Source: Mesorhizobium sp. L-8-3 (GTDB lineage: Bacteria; Pseudomonadota; Alphaproteobacteria; Rhizobiales; Rhizobiaceae). From it: a stretch of 64,000 bases of DNA. The position numbers and the translations under genes were made by a program. Below the pieces are notes generated by a model. The model saw nothing but the letters and a program-made list of their open reading frames with translations. It did not search any database and had not been told where the DNA came from. Numbering within the stretch: position 1 is the stretch's first letter; each line of letters starts with the position of its first letter. Location: positions 8,185,501 to 8,249,500 of the forward strand of contig NZ_AP023262.1 of assembly GCF_016756615.1 (NCBI RefSeq). The letters are read 5' to 3'. Shown piece by piece: positions 42,697 through 50,084 of this stretch.

Positions 42697-43453
42697 ATGA
42701 GGCCTGATACCTCCCGCTGGCGTTCTCCCGAGACCTACGACTATCTGGACGCCCTCGACCCTCCCGACCTGGCCTGGGAATGGCTCAGGCGCAATTCCGA
42801 GTACCAGCGAGACTACGCGCGCGCCGACGACCCTTCAGCGCAGCATGAGCTACACCAGAGATGGGGCTTGCAGTTTTTTCGTCCCGCCGTCGCTGAATGC
42901 TGGCGAGGGTTCAGTGTTCTGGTCCGCCGAGGCGGACACGAGCGCCGTGCTGCTCACGCAGTCGCCCATCATGCTGCCGACGGCCGGCAATCTCTCTTCC
43001 GAACTGCGCGATCCAGCCGCGCGGTCGGACGACCAGGGCGAGCATATGCTGCTGAGGGCCGGCGGGCAGGCCATCCGGCTGCTGAGGGTTTCCGGCGCGC
43101 CGGCCGATACGCCGCTCGCCGCGCTCGTGCCGCTTGACGCAGACGGTCACGACCGGATCGAAGCGATCGAGCGATTGCTGCGTGCCTTGCAGGGGCGCTC
43201 GATTCCCCCTGATCGCCGTTTGACGCCTCAGCAGAAGCGCCGCCAGCGGCAGATGCTGCGGGCGACCGACGGACACATGAACGGCGCCAGCTATCGCGAG
43301 ATCGCCATCGTCATGTTCGGTGCCCGCCGCGTCGCGGCCGATCCATGGAAGACATCGAGCCTGCGGGCAAGTGTCATCGGGCTCGTCAAGGGCGGCCGCG
43401 CCATGATTGCGGGTGGCTATCGTCAGCTTCTGCGTCATCGCCACAAAGACTAG
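42697..43453 (+). CDS. FseA-like excision activator encoded across a +1 frameshift (DUF6499 + DUF2285)
   Basis: Two overlapping frames give a single fused product. The first frame, from ATG at 42697, encodes a DUF6499 domain (YLDALDPPDLAWEWLRRNSEYQRDY) and has no stop until 43137. The second frame, ending at 43453, encodes DUF2285 (RQMLRATDGHMNGASYREIAIVMFG... GGYRQLL). Continuity of protein sequence switches at CAG-TTT-TTT-C (42871-42880): after TTT TTT, skipping C42880 continues as VPPSLNAGEGSVFW. That fusion is 251 residues. In ICEMlSym, FseA is made from msi172-msi171 by programmed +1 frameshifting and activates excision by rdfS. Same domains, same order, same shift direction; the slippery site is my reading. 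Confidence 0.8.
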
Positions 43454-43543
43454 CCCGGATCGACCCTACAGCGGGGTGAGGATTTTCGCCCCCGAACTTC
43501 CTCATCCCCCTTCGTTCCCCGTCTTCGCCACCGTGGTCTCCAC

Positions 43544-43563
43544 CCGCCGGCCGTCACCGGCGG
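43544..43563 (+). promoter_or_regulatory. Hairpin before the RdfS/AlpA-like gene
   Basis: CCGCCGG (43544-43550) and CCGGCGG (43557-43563) form a perfect 7-bp stem with a 6-base loop, 28 bases before the ATG. A second, imperfect stem (GGGGTGAGGA with TCCTCATCCCC) lies at about 43474-43511. They could terminate readthrough from the upstream gene or shape the leader. Confidence 0.4.
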
Positions 43564-43590
43564 CCTGATCGAATTCGCGGAGACCCGCTC

Positions 43591-43845
43591 ATGACTTCCA
43601 ACGCCGCCGGCATGCCGCCGCGTTACCTTAGAACCCCCGAGGCCGCCCGCTTCCTCGGCCTCTCCGATCGCACGCTCGAAAAGCATCGCACCTACGGCAC
43701 CGGCCCCGCCTACCGCAAACTGGGCGGACGCGTCGTTTACGCGCTCGAGGATCTCCAGGCCTGGGCCGACCGCGGCACCAAGACTTCGACCTCTGATCCC
43801 GGCGTCGGCACCGTCCATCCGGCCCGCCGTCTCAACGCTCGCTGA
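43591..43845 (+). CDS. Helix-turn-helix protein of AlpA/excisionase type, RdfS-like
   Basis: 84-residue winged helix protein of the HTH_17/MerR-like excisionase type: RYLRTPEAARFLGLSDRTLEKHRTYGTGPAYRKLGGRVVYALEDLQAWADRG (about 11-60). In ICEMlSym such a protein, RdfS, is the recombination directionality factor activated by FseA. Here it follows the FseA-like gene and begins the operon containing the repA-like, parA, traF and relaxase genes, matching that design. Alternatively it may be a transcription factor for the downstream genes. ATG at 43591 has CGGAGA 9 bases upstream. Confidence 0.75.
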   Translation: MTSNAAGMPPRYLRTPEAARFLGLSDRTLEKHRTYGTGPAYRKLGGRVVYALEDLQAWADRGTKTSTSDPGVGTVHPARRLNAR

Positions 43846-43857
43846 GCGGTGGTCCCC

Positions 43858-44913
43858 ATGACGACATCATCGCGCAGGCGCAGCGAGCGCGCCCAACTTG
43901 ATCCCTTCGACGCGCTCTCCGGCCACGTGCCGCCGCGCGACCAGCGCGATCTCATGGCGCATCCCTTCTTCTCCCTGTCGAAGTCGCGCCGCGTCGCGCC
44001 GATCCACTACAAGGCCGGCGGCGTCGAATTGCAGGTTTATGCAGTCGCCGAGCACGGCATGGCGACGATCTGGGATGCCGACGTTCTGATCTGGGCCGCG
44101 AGCCAGATCCTCGCCGCCCAAGATCGCGGCCTTCCCACCTCTCGCTTCTTCCGCTTCACGCCCTACCAGCTCCTCAACGGCATCGGCCGCAGCACCGGCG
44201 CGCGCAGCTATTTCCTCATCAAGGGTGCGCTCACCCGGCTGCAATCGACCGTTATCCGCACCACCATCCGCCAAGGCGAGCATTGGCGCCGCCAGCAGTT
44301 CTCGTGGATCAACGAATGGGAGGAGTTGGCGACGCGCGGCGGCCGCGTCGAGGGCATGGAGTTCGTCCTGCCCGAATGGCTCTACCAGGGCATCGTCGAC
44401 CGGCGGCTAGTCCTCGCCATCGACCCGAACTACTTCCGGCTCACCGGCGGCATTGAACGCTGGCTTTATCGCATCGCCCGCAAGCACGCAGGGCACCAAG
44501 CCGGCGGCTGGCGCTTCGATCTCAAGCATCTCCATGTCAAGAGCGGCTCGCTGGCGCGCTATTCGGATTTCGCCCTCGATCTGCGCGCCGTCGCGCGCCA
44601 TCAGCCGCTCCCCGGCTATCTGCTTGCAATCGAACGCGCGCCTGGCGCGAGCGAACTTCTCCACATCCGCCCTGTGGAAAAGCTGTGCGCAACTTCGCCA
44701 ACTATCCGTACTTCAGGCGCATCCGGTATCCGTACATCAGGCGCAAACCCATCCGTACATCAGGCGCACGGAACTCAGCTAAGCCTTTGGCCGGCTGAGC
44801 GGAATCGTGCCCGTAAAGACTCTAAAGAGGAATCTAAATCTTATTATTTGGATGCCGGTTCTGGGGATAATTCCCTCCTTTCCGGCCCTTCCCGTCGGGA
44901 GCGCGGCCGATGA
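43858..44913 (+). CDS. RepA-like plasmid replication initiator protein
   Basis: 351-residue protein of the replication initiator A family found on alphaproteobacterial plasmids and ICEs: HPFFSLSKSRRVAPIHYKAGGVELQVYAVAEHGMATIWDADVLIWAASQ, then RFFRFTPYQLLNGIGRSTG and AIDPNYFRLTGGIERWLYRIARKHAG. The last ~80 residues are low-complexity and coincide with three iteron-like DNA repeats. I chose ATG at 43858; a GTG 9 bases earlier is in frame. The stop overlaps parA (ATGA). Initiators on ICEs can sustain autonomous copies after excision. Confidence 0.85.
   Translation: MTTSSRRRSERAQLDPFDALSGHVPPRDQRDLMAHPFFSLSKSRRVAPIHYKAGGVELQVYAVAEHGMATIWDADVLIWAASQILAAQDRGLPTSRFFRFTPYQLLNGIGRSTGARSYFLIKGALTRLQSTVIRTTIRQGEHWRRQQFSWINEWEELATRGGRVEGMEFVLPEWLYQGIVDRRLVLAIDPNYFRLTGGIERWLYRIARKHAGHQAGGWRFDLKHLHVKSGSLARYSDFALDLRAVARHQPLPGYLLAIERAPGASELLHIRPVEKLCATSPTIRTSGASGIRTSGANPSVHQAHGTQLSLWPAERNRARKDSKEESKSYYLDAGSGDNSLLSGPSRRERGR
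44704..44768. repeat. Three iteron-like direct repeats in the 3' end of repA
   Basis: The 18-mer ATCCGTAC[A/T]TCAGGCGCA occurs three times, at 44704-44721, 44728-44745 and 44751-44768, with start-to-start spacing of 24 and 23 bases, close to two helical turns. Copy 1 has T at position 9; copies 2 and 3 are identical. Iterons next to or within initiator genes usually form the origin or a copy-control site. They encode repeated IRTSGA-like residues in RepA as a by-product. Confidence 0.7.
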
Positions 44914-45563
44914 TCATCGCGCTCCTCAACCAGAAGGGCGGCGTCGGCAAGACGACGCTCGCGCTCCATCTCGCCGGAGAATGGGCGCGCCGCGGCCGGC
45001 GCGTCACCCTGGTCGACGCCGACCCGCAAGACTCGGCCCTCGACTGGTCGCAGCAGCGCAGCCGCAGTGGCGCGCCGCGCCTGTTCGGCGTCGTCGGCAT
45101 GGCGCGCGACACGCTACATCGTGAGGCACCGGAACTCGCCCGCGATGCCGATCACGTCGTCATCGACGGACCGCCGCGCGTCGCCGGGCTGATGCGCTCG
45201 GCGCTTCTCGCCGCCGACCTGGTGCTGATTCCGGTTCAGCCTTCCCCTCTCGACGGCTGGGCTTCGGCCGAGATGCTGGCGCTCCTCTCCGAGGCGCGCA
45301 TCTACCGGCCGCAGCTCGCCGCCCGCTTCGTCCTCAACCGGTGCGCCGCGCGCACGATCATCGCGCGCGACACCGCCGAGACGCTCGCAGATCACGATCC
45401 GCCGGTGCTTGCGGCCGCGATAGGCCAGCGCGTCGTCTTCGCCGCGGCGGCGCAGTCCGGCCAGCTCGTCGGCGAGATCAACGACGACAGTCCGGCCGCG
45501 CATGAGATCGCCGCGCTCGCGAGCGAGATCGAGCGGCTCCGCATCGGAACGGTCGCATCATGA
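44910..45563 (+). CDS. parA: ParA-type partition ATPase
   Basis: 217-residue Walker-type ATPase: deviant Walker A LNQKGGVGKTT (residues 6-16), Walker A' VDADPQDSALDW, and Walker B-like VVIDGPPR. Short ParA of plasmid type Ib, without an N-terminal HTH. Overlaps repA by 4 bases and its RHH partner by 4 bases, so repA, parA and the next genes are coupled. Would segregate or stabilise the excised circular element. Confidence 0.93.
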   Translation: MIIALLNQKGGVGKTTLALHLAGEWARRGRRVTLVDADPQDSALDWSQQRSRSGAPRLFGVVGMARDTLHREAPELARDADHVVIDGPPRVAGLMRSALLAADLVLIPVQPSPLDGWASAEMLALLSEARIYRPQLAARFVLNRCAARTIIARDTAETLADHDPPVLAAAIGQRVVFAAAAQSGQLVGEINDDSPAAHEIAALASEIERLRIGTVAS

Positions 45564-45817
45564 GCGGCCGGACCTCCTCGCGGAGCTTCGCCGCACGGCC
45601 CGGCGACGCCGATCGCTGGATCAAGTCGGCCGACGCGTCGCCGGCGCGTGGGGCGACGGCCGCATCCGGCTTCACCGCACGCCTCACCATCGACGTCACG
45701 CCCGAGTTGCGCGGCCGCATCAAGGTCGCCGCCTTCCAGCGCGGCGTGACCGTTGCGGACATGCTGCGCGATCTCTTGGCCCGCGAGTTTTCTTCCGACA
45801 AGGGAGACGCCGGATGA
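45560..45817 (+). CDS. RHH partner of ParA
   Basis: 85-residue protein. The C-terminal half is a ribbon-helix-helix domain: FTARLTIDVTPELRGRIKVAAFQRGVTVADMLRDLLAREF. The basic, flexible N-terminus (MSGRTSSRSFAARPGD) could stimulate ParA. Type Ib partition systems pair a short ParA with an RHH centromere-binding protein, as here. ATG overlaps the parA stop and its own stop overlaps the DUF2840 start. Confidence 0.8.
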   Translation: MSGRTSSRSFAARPGDADRWIKSADASPARGATAASGFTARLTIDVTPELRGRIKVAAFQRGVTVADMLRDLLAREFSSDKGDAG

Positions 45818-46332
45818 CCCAGCGCTCGTCGCTGCCGCTCAGCATCCAGCCCACGGTCGACGGGCCGCCGCCCTTCACCACGTTGGTCGAACTGACCTGG
45901 CGCGAGAAGCGGATCGAATTCTGGATCCGCTTCGGCCACCAGACCTACGAGCAGGTCCTGGACCGCCACCGGCGCGTCGTCGGGTTCGCACCCGGCACGG
46001 TGTTCGCCTTCGTCCGCTGGGCCGCCAACGACTACGGTACGGTGCTCTCGCGCATCGACATCGTGCGCGCCGTCGATCGTGGAGAGCCGTTCCAGACGCT
46101 ACCCTTCGTGCGTCCCGGCGGCGACATCCTGCTCAAGGTCGATACCTGGCCGAAGGTCGCGCGAGTGCTCGAGCACATCGACACCATTGACGCGCAGGGT
46201 ATCGATCCCTGCGAGGTGCCGGCCGACCACTGGCGTCACGTCCATCACCGGATCGCCGCCGGCGTCGTGCCGCACCCCTACACTGCCGAGCGCCACGCCG
46301 CATGGCTGAAGCGCCGGAGCGCCGAGCCATGA
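45814..46332 (+). CDS. DUF2840 protein
   Basis: 172-residue protein of the DUF2840 family. Visible blocks are TTLVELTWREKRIEFWIRFG, VVGFAPGTVFAFVRWAANDYGTVLSRIDIVRA and QTLPFVRPGGDILLKVDTWPKV, ending with EHIDTIDAQGIDPCEVPADHW. Constant neighbour of parA and traF in this class of elements. No biochemical role is known. ATG at 45814 overlaps the previous stop by 4 bases and its own stop overlaps the traF start (ATGA). Confidence 0.88.
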   Translation: MTQRSSLPLSIQPTVDGPPPFTTLVELTWREKRIEFWIRFGHQTYEQVLDRHRRVVGFAPGTVFAFVRWAANDYGTVLSRIDIVRAVDRGEPFQTLPFVRPGGDILLKVDTWPKVARVLEHIDTIDAQGIDPCEVPADHWRHVHHRIAAGVVPHPYTAERHAAWLKRRSAEP

Positions 46333-46886
46333 GCCGCACGGCGATCATCCTCGCCACGCTCGTCTCGAGCGCGCTGGCTGCTGAACCGGTGTGGCGCGAT
46401 GACAGACCGGCGTTCATCTGGAATGCGTCCGCCAGCGTGCCGATCGGGCTCTACCGGCTCACGCCGGTGAGCCGCATCGAGGTGGCCGATCTTGTCGTCG
46501 TCGACCCGCCCGAGCCGCTCGAAGCCTTCCTCGCCGAGCGCGGCTATCTCCCACGCGGCGTGCCGCTGCTCAAGCGCGTGCTCGCCATGGCCGGCGACAA
46601 GGTTTGCCGGTACGGCCGGACAGTCATCGCCTTCGACCATGCTTATGGCGAGGCACGCGACCGCGACAGCCGTGGCCGGCCGCTGCCCGTCTGGCAGGGC
46701 TGCCGGACGCTCGCCGAGGGCGAGGTCTTCCTCATGAACTGGGACGCGTCGGACAGTTTCGACGGCCGGTACTTCGGGCCACTCCCATCAAGCTCCATCA
46801 CCGCCCGCGCTCTGCCGCTCTGGACCAACGAGGCCGGCGACGGCCGCTTCCACTGGCATGTCGGGGAGCCGCCCGACGCGCCCTGA
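46329..46886 (+). CDS. traF: TraF, S26-family conjugative peptidase
   Basis: 185-residue serine protease of the signal-peptidase (S26) type. The catalytic serine is in SASVPIGLYRL (about residue 37) and the general-base lysine in LLKRVLAMAGD (about 81), followed by GDKVCRYGRTVIAFD. N-terminal hydrophobic segment AIILATLVSSALA targets it to the membrane. In RP4, TraF cyclises pilin (TrbC) after removing its C-terminal tail. Here a TrbC gene lies 13 kb downstream. ATG at 46329 overlaps the DUF2840 stop. Confidence 0.92.
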   Translation: MSRTAIILATLVSSALAAEPVWRDDRPAFIWNASASVPIGLYRLTPVSRIEVADLVVVDPPEPLEAFLAERGYLPRGVPLLKRVLAMAGDKVCRYGRTVIAFDHAYGEARDRDSRGRPLPVWQGCRTLAEGEVFLMNWDASDSFDGRYFGPLPSSSITARALPLWTNEAGDGRFHWHVGEPPDAP

Positions 46887-46920
46887 CATCCCTTTCAACC
46901 GCCAGCAAGAGGAGCTTCCC

Positions 46921-47268
46921 ATGGCACAGATCGGTCAGTTCACCCGCACCCAGTCGGGCTACTCCGGGCGCATTCGCACGCTTTCGCTCGACCTCGCCCT
47001 CGTCTTCGTTTCGACCGACAATGCCGATGTCGAGAACACGCCCGACTACCGCATCCGCCTCGGTGACGAGGACGGGGTCGAGATCGGCGCGGGCTGGCTG
47101 CAGACCGGCGACCGCGCCGGCGCTTACATCTCGGTCGTCCTCGATGATCCTTCCCTTGCGCAGCCGATCCGCGCGCGCCTGTTCCAGTCGGACGAGAGCG
47201 GCCGTGACTGGGGTCTGCACTGGACGCGGCCCAGGAGGCGCGACGAACAGGACAAGGTTCAGGACTGA
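46921..47268 (+). CDS. DUF736 protein (second copy)
   Basis: 115-residue DUF736 paralogue, MAQIGQFTRTQSGYSGRIRTLSLDLALVFVSTD at the start and IGAGWLQTGDRAGAYISVVLDDPSLAQPIRARLF later. It is more divergent than the first copy at 41238. It lies 34 bases after traF, with GAGGAG 8 bases upstream. The two DUF736 genes presumably serve different steps; neither has a known activity. Confidence 0.85.
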   Translation: MAQIGQFTRTQSGYSGRIRTLSLDLALVFVSTDNADVENTPDYRIRLGDEDGVEIGAGWLQTGDRAGAYISVVLDDPSLAQPIRARLFQSDESGRDWGLHWTRPRRRDEQDKVQD

Positions 47269-47271
47269 CCG

Positions 47272-48024
47272 ATGCGCTCGGTCCGCATCCGACGCGCCAT
47301 GTGCCGGCACGGCTTCGGCTGCAGTACGGTCCTCCTTCTCCTTTCCGGCCTGCCGATACTTGCGCCTGCGCTACCCGTGCAGGCGCAGGACGCGCCGCTC
47401 GCACAGCCGACAAATGACGCGCGCTTCGCGTCCTACATCGCAGAGGCGTCGCTTCGTTTCCGCATCCCGGAAGACTGGATTCGAGCCGTGCTTGCCGCCG
47501 AGAGCGCGCACGACAGGCGCGTCGTCTCGTCGGCCGGTGCGATGGGCCTGATGCAGGTCATGCCGGACACCTGGGCCGAGCTGCGGGCGCGTCACCGGCT
47601 GGGCAATGACCCATTTGATCCACGTGACAACATCCTCGCCGGCACCGCCTACCTGCGCGAGATGCTCGATCGCTACGGCAGCATCGGCGGAATGCTCGCC
47701 GCCTACAATGCGGGTCCCGGGCGCTACGACGAATATCTCGCGACCGGTCGCCCGCTGCCGGCCGAGACCCGTGAATATGTCGCCGCGCTCGCGCCGATCC
47801 TCGGCGGCAAGCCGCTGCCCGACGGTGGCGCGACGGCCGCGCCACGGCCGGCCGACTGGCGCGAGGCGCCGCTCTTCGTCGCGCCGCCGACTGGCGGCGC
47901 TCCCGTCGGTCGGCCGCAGCCCGACAGCAGCGTGACGGCGGATTCGCTGCAGCGCGAGGATGCGATATCGCCGTCCTCAGAGAACATTTTCGTCGCGCGC
48001 TCCGGACCGGGAGCACCGCAATGA
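47272..48024 (+). CDS. VirB1-like lytic transglycosylase
   Basis: 250-residue secreted lysozyme-like enzyme. Signal peptide: a basic start and VLLLLSGLPILAPALPVQA. SLT domain: IPEDWIRAVLAAESAHDRRVVSSAGAMGLMQVMPDTW with the catalytic glutamate (about residue 77) and GGMLAAYNAGPGRYDEYL. The C-terminal proline-rich tail is variable. It opens the peptidoglycan for the transfer apparatus. Directly follows DUF736 and precedes the relaxase region. Confidence 0.92.
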   Translation: MRSVRIRRAMCRHGFGCSTVLLLLSGLPILAPALPVQAQDAPLAQPTNDARFASYIAEASLRFRIPEDWIRAVLAAESAHDRRVVSSAGAMGLMQVMPDTWAELRARHRLGNDPFDPRDNILAGTAYLREMLDRYGSIGGMLAAYNAGPGRYDEYLATGRPLPAETREYVAALAPILGGKPLPDGGATAAPRPADWREAPLFVAPPTGGAPVGRPQPDSSVTADSLQREDAISPSSENIFVARSGPGAPQ

Positions 48025-48268
48025 GCACGTATCCATCCCATCGGATCGTGGCGAACAAAAGCGGGTCATGGAGGGGACGCGGCCGGGAACCCGCAACAAC
48101 AACCGCACGATGGCAGGATAAAGGGCTGCGAGGTGCGCTGCGGTCGGGGTGTTTTGTTTCAACGACTTGTGCGACATTTCTGCGATGTGCGCCTCCGTCG
48201 CCTACATCGCGGCGAGAGCGTTTCACGCGCCATTTCAGCAGCTTGCTGCGATGTGCAGTGCCGCGGCC
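48025..48268. other. Candidate oriT region upstream of the relaxase gene
   Basis: 244 bases between the transglycosylase and relaxase genes. GCGATGT (48182-48188) and ACATCGC (48204-48210) are exact complements with a 15-base spacer, and a third GCGATGT lies at 48248-48254. Inverted repeats just upstream of the relaxase are where oriT lies in related elements. No nick site can be read from the sequence. Confidence 0.4.
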
Positions 48269-50008
48269 ATGAGCGACGAACGTGAGTTCCGCGTCCGCCC
48301 TGGCCGCATCCGATCGAGCAAGGCGCAGCGAGCGCGGCCCTTCATCGCCCAGGCGCTCACCGCCGCCCAGAAGGCCGGCGGATCGATCTCCCGGAAGGGG
48401 AGGATCGGTCCCGGCAATCGCTCGCGCTTCGGGCGTGGGCAGCGGGCGGCGGTGCAAGCCAATCGCCTGCTCACCGCGCGCTCACGCGGCGCGGTGATCA
48501 AGGCGCGGGTGGTGCGCATGAACCAGCGTGGCGGCAACCTGCCCAACCATCTCTCCTATCTTCGCCGCGACGGCGTCACCCGGGACGGGGAGAAGGCGAA
48601 GCTCTTCGGTCCCGGTACCGAGGATGCCGATGCCGAGGGTTTCGCCGATCGTTGCAAGGACGACCGCCACCATTTCCGGTTCATCGTCTCGCCCGACGAC
48701 GCTCTTGAGATGGCCGACCTACGAGCGTTCACCCGCGATCTCGCCGAGCAGATGGAGAAGGATCTCGACACCAGGCTCGACTGGGTGGCGGTCGATCACT
48801 GGAATACCGAGCATCCACATGTTCATTTGATCGTGCGCGGCGTGCGCGACGATGGCGAGAACCTCGTCATCTCCCGCGACTACATCAAGGAGGGCATGCG
48901 CGACCGCGCGCGCGATCTCATCACACAGGAGCTCGGTCCGCGCACCGATCAGGATATCCGGCGCGCGCTGCAGCGCGAGGTCGAGGCGGAGCGCTGGACC
49001 AGTCTCGACCGGCAGCTCAAGCGCGACGGGATGAAGAGCGGCATCATTGACCTCGCGCCATACGCTGGCGAGCGGCCGGACGAGTATCATGCGCTCAAGG
49101 TCGGGCGCCTGCGCACGCTCGAGATCTCCGGCGTCGCGCATCAGGTCGGCCACGGCCAATGGTTCCTGTCCGAGGATGCGGAAGCGACGATGCGCCAGAT
49201 GGGCGAGCGCGGCGACATCATCAAGCGCATGCACCGCGCGCTCACGGAGCGCGGCATCGACCGCGGCGCGGCGAGCTTCGTGCTGGCCGGCGAGAGCATT
49301 GACGATCCGGTCATCGGGCGCCTGGTCGATCGCGGCCTCGACGACGAACTGAACGGAACCGCCTATGTCGTGATCGACGGGGTCGACGGCCGCACCCACC
49401 ACATCAGGCTGCCCGACCTCGACGCCGCTGGCGACAGCTCGCCGGGCTCGATCGTCGAACTTCGCAAGTTCGAGGATGCGCGTGGCCGGCAGAGTATGGC
49501 GATTGCCGTTCGCTCTGACCTGCCAATCGAGAGTCAGGTCTCGGCGGCCGGCGCCACCTGGCTCGACCGGCAGGCGGTCAGCCGCGATCCGACCGCGCTC
49601 GGCGAGGGCGGCTTCGGCAGCGAGGTGAAGGAGGCGCTCGACCGCCGCGCCGAGCACCTGATTGAGGAAGGTTTCGCCCAACGCCAAGGAAGCCGCGTGA
49701 TCTTCGCGCGCAGGCTTATCGACACGTTGCGACGCCAAGAGCTCGAGGCGCTCGGCGACAAATTAGCGACCGACCTCGGCCGGCCCTTCAACAAGGCGGC
49801 AACGGGAGAGTTCGTTGCCGGCACCTACCGCCAGCGCTTCACATTGGTATCAGGCAGGTTCGCGATGATCGACGATGGGCTTGGCTTCCAACTTGTGCCC
49901 TGGAGCCCTGCGCTCGAGAGGAAGCTCGGCCAGCATGTCTCCGGTGTCGCCCGCGGTGACACCGGTGTCGATTGGAGCTTCAGCCGCAAAAGGGGCTTGG
50001 GCCTGTAG
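48269..50008 (+). CDS. rlxS: RlxS-type relaxase with DUF3363 domain
   Basis: 579-residue relaxase of the relaxase/DUF3363 type. The N-terminus is basic. NHLSYLRRDGVTRDGEKA is the usual start of the nicking domain, and HHFRFIVSPDD then HPHVHLIVRG (about 182-191) form the three-histidine metal site. The C-terminal half is DUF3363, with VDGRTHHIRLPDLDA. ATG at 48269 (MSDEREFRVRPGRIR) was chosen because the extended frame upstream would cross the candidate oriT region. Relaxase nicks at oriT and leads the single strand through the Trb channel, with TraG as coupling protein. Confidence 0.92.
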   Translation: MSDEREFRVRPGRIRSSKAQRARPFIAQALTAAQKAGGSISRKGRIGPGNRSRFGRGQRAAVQANRLLTARSRGAVIKARVVRMNQRGGNLPNHLSYLRRDGVTRDGEKAKLFGPGTEDADAEGFADRCKDDRHHFRFIVSPDDALEMADLRAFTRDLAEQMEKDLDTRLDWVAVDHWNTEHPHVHLIVRGVRDDGENLVISRDYIKEGMRDRARDLITQELGPRTDQDIRRALQREVEAERWTSLDRQLKRDGMKSGIIDLAPYAGERPDEYHALKVGRLRTLEISGVAHQVGHGQWFLSEDAEATMRQMGERGDIIKRMHRALTERGIDRGAASFVLAGESIDDPVIGRLVDRGLDDELNGTAYVVIDGVDGRTHHIRLPDLDAAGDSSPGSIVELRKFEDARGRQSMAIAVRSDLPIESQVSAAGATWLDRQAVSRDPTALGEGGFGSEVKEALDRRAEHLIEEGFAQRQGSRVIFARRLIDTLRRQELEALGDKLATDLGRPFNKAATGEFVAGTYRQRFTLVSGRFAMIDDGLGFQLVPWSPALERKLGQHVSGVARGDTGVDWSFSRKRGLGL

Positions 50009-50084
50009 CTGGCTGTAAGCCTCAACGGGCTCGACATTCCGGCATCCCACTTTCTGACAAGGCGTGAAGTGGAAGTAGTGGCGC

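Noticed and set aside
44704..44768. CRISPR-like repeat array
   Set aside because: Only three copies, 5-6 base spacers, inside an initiator gene: better explained as iterons.
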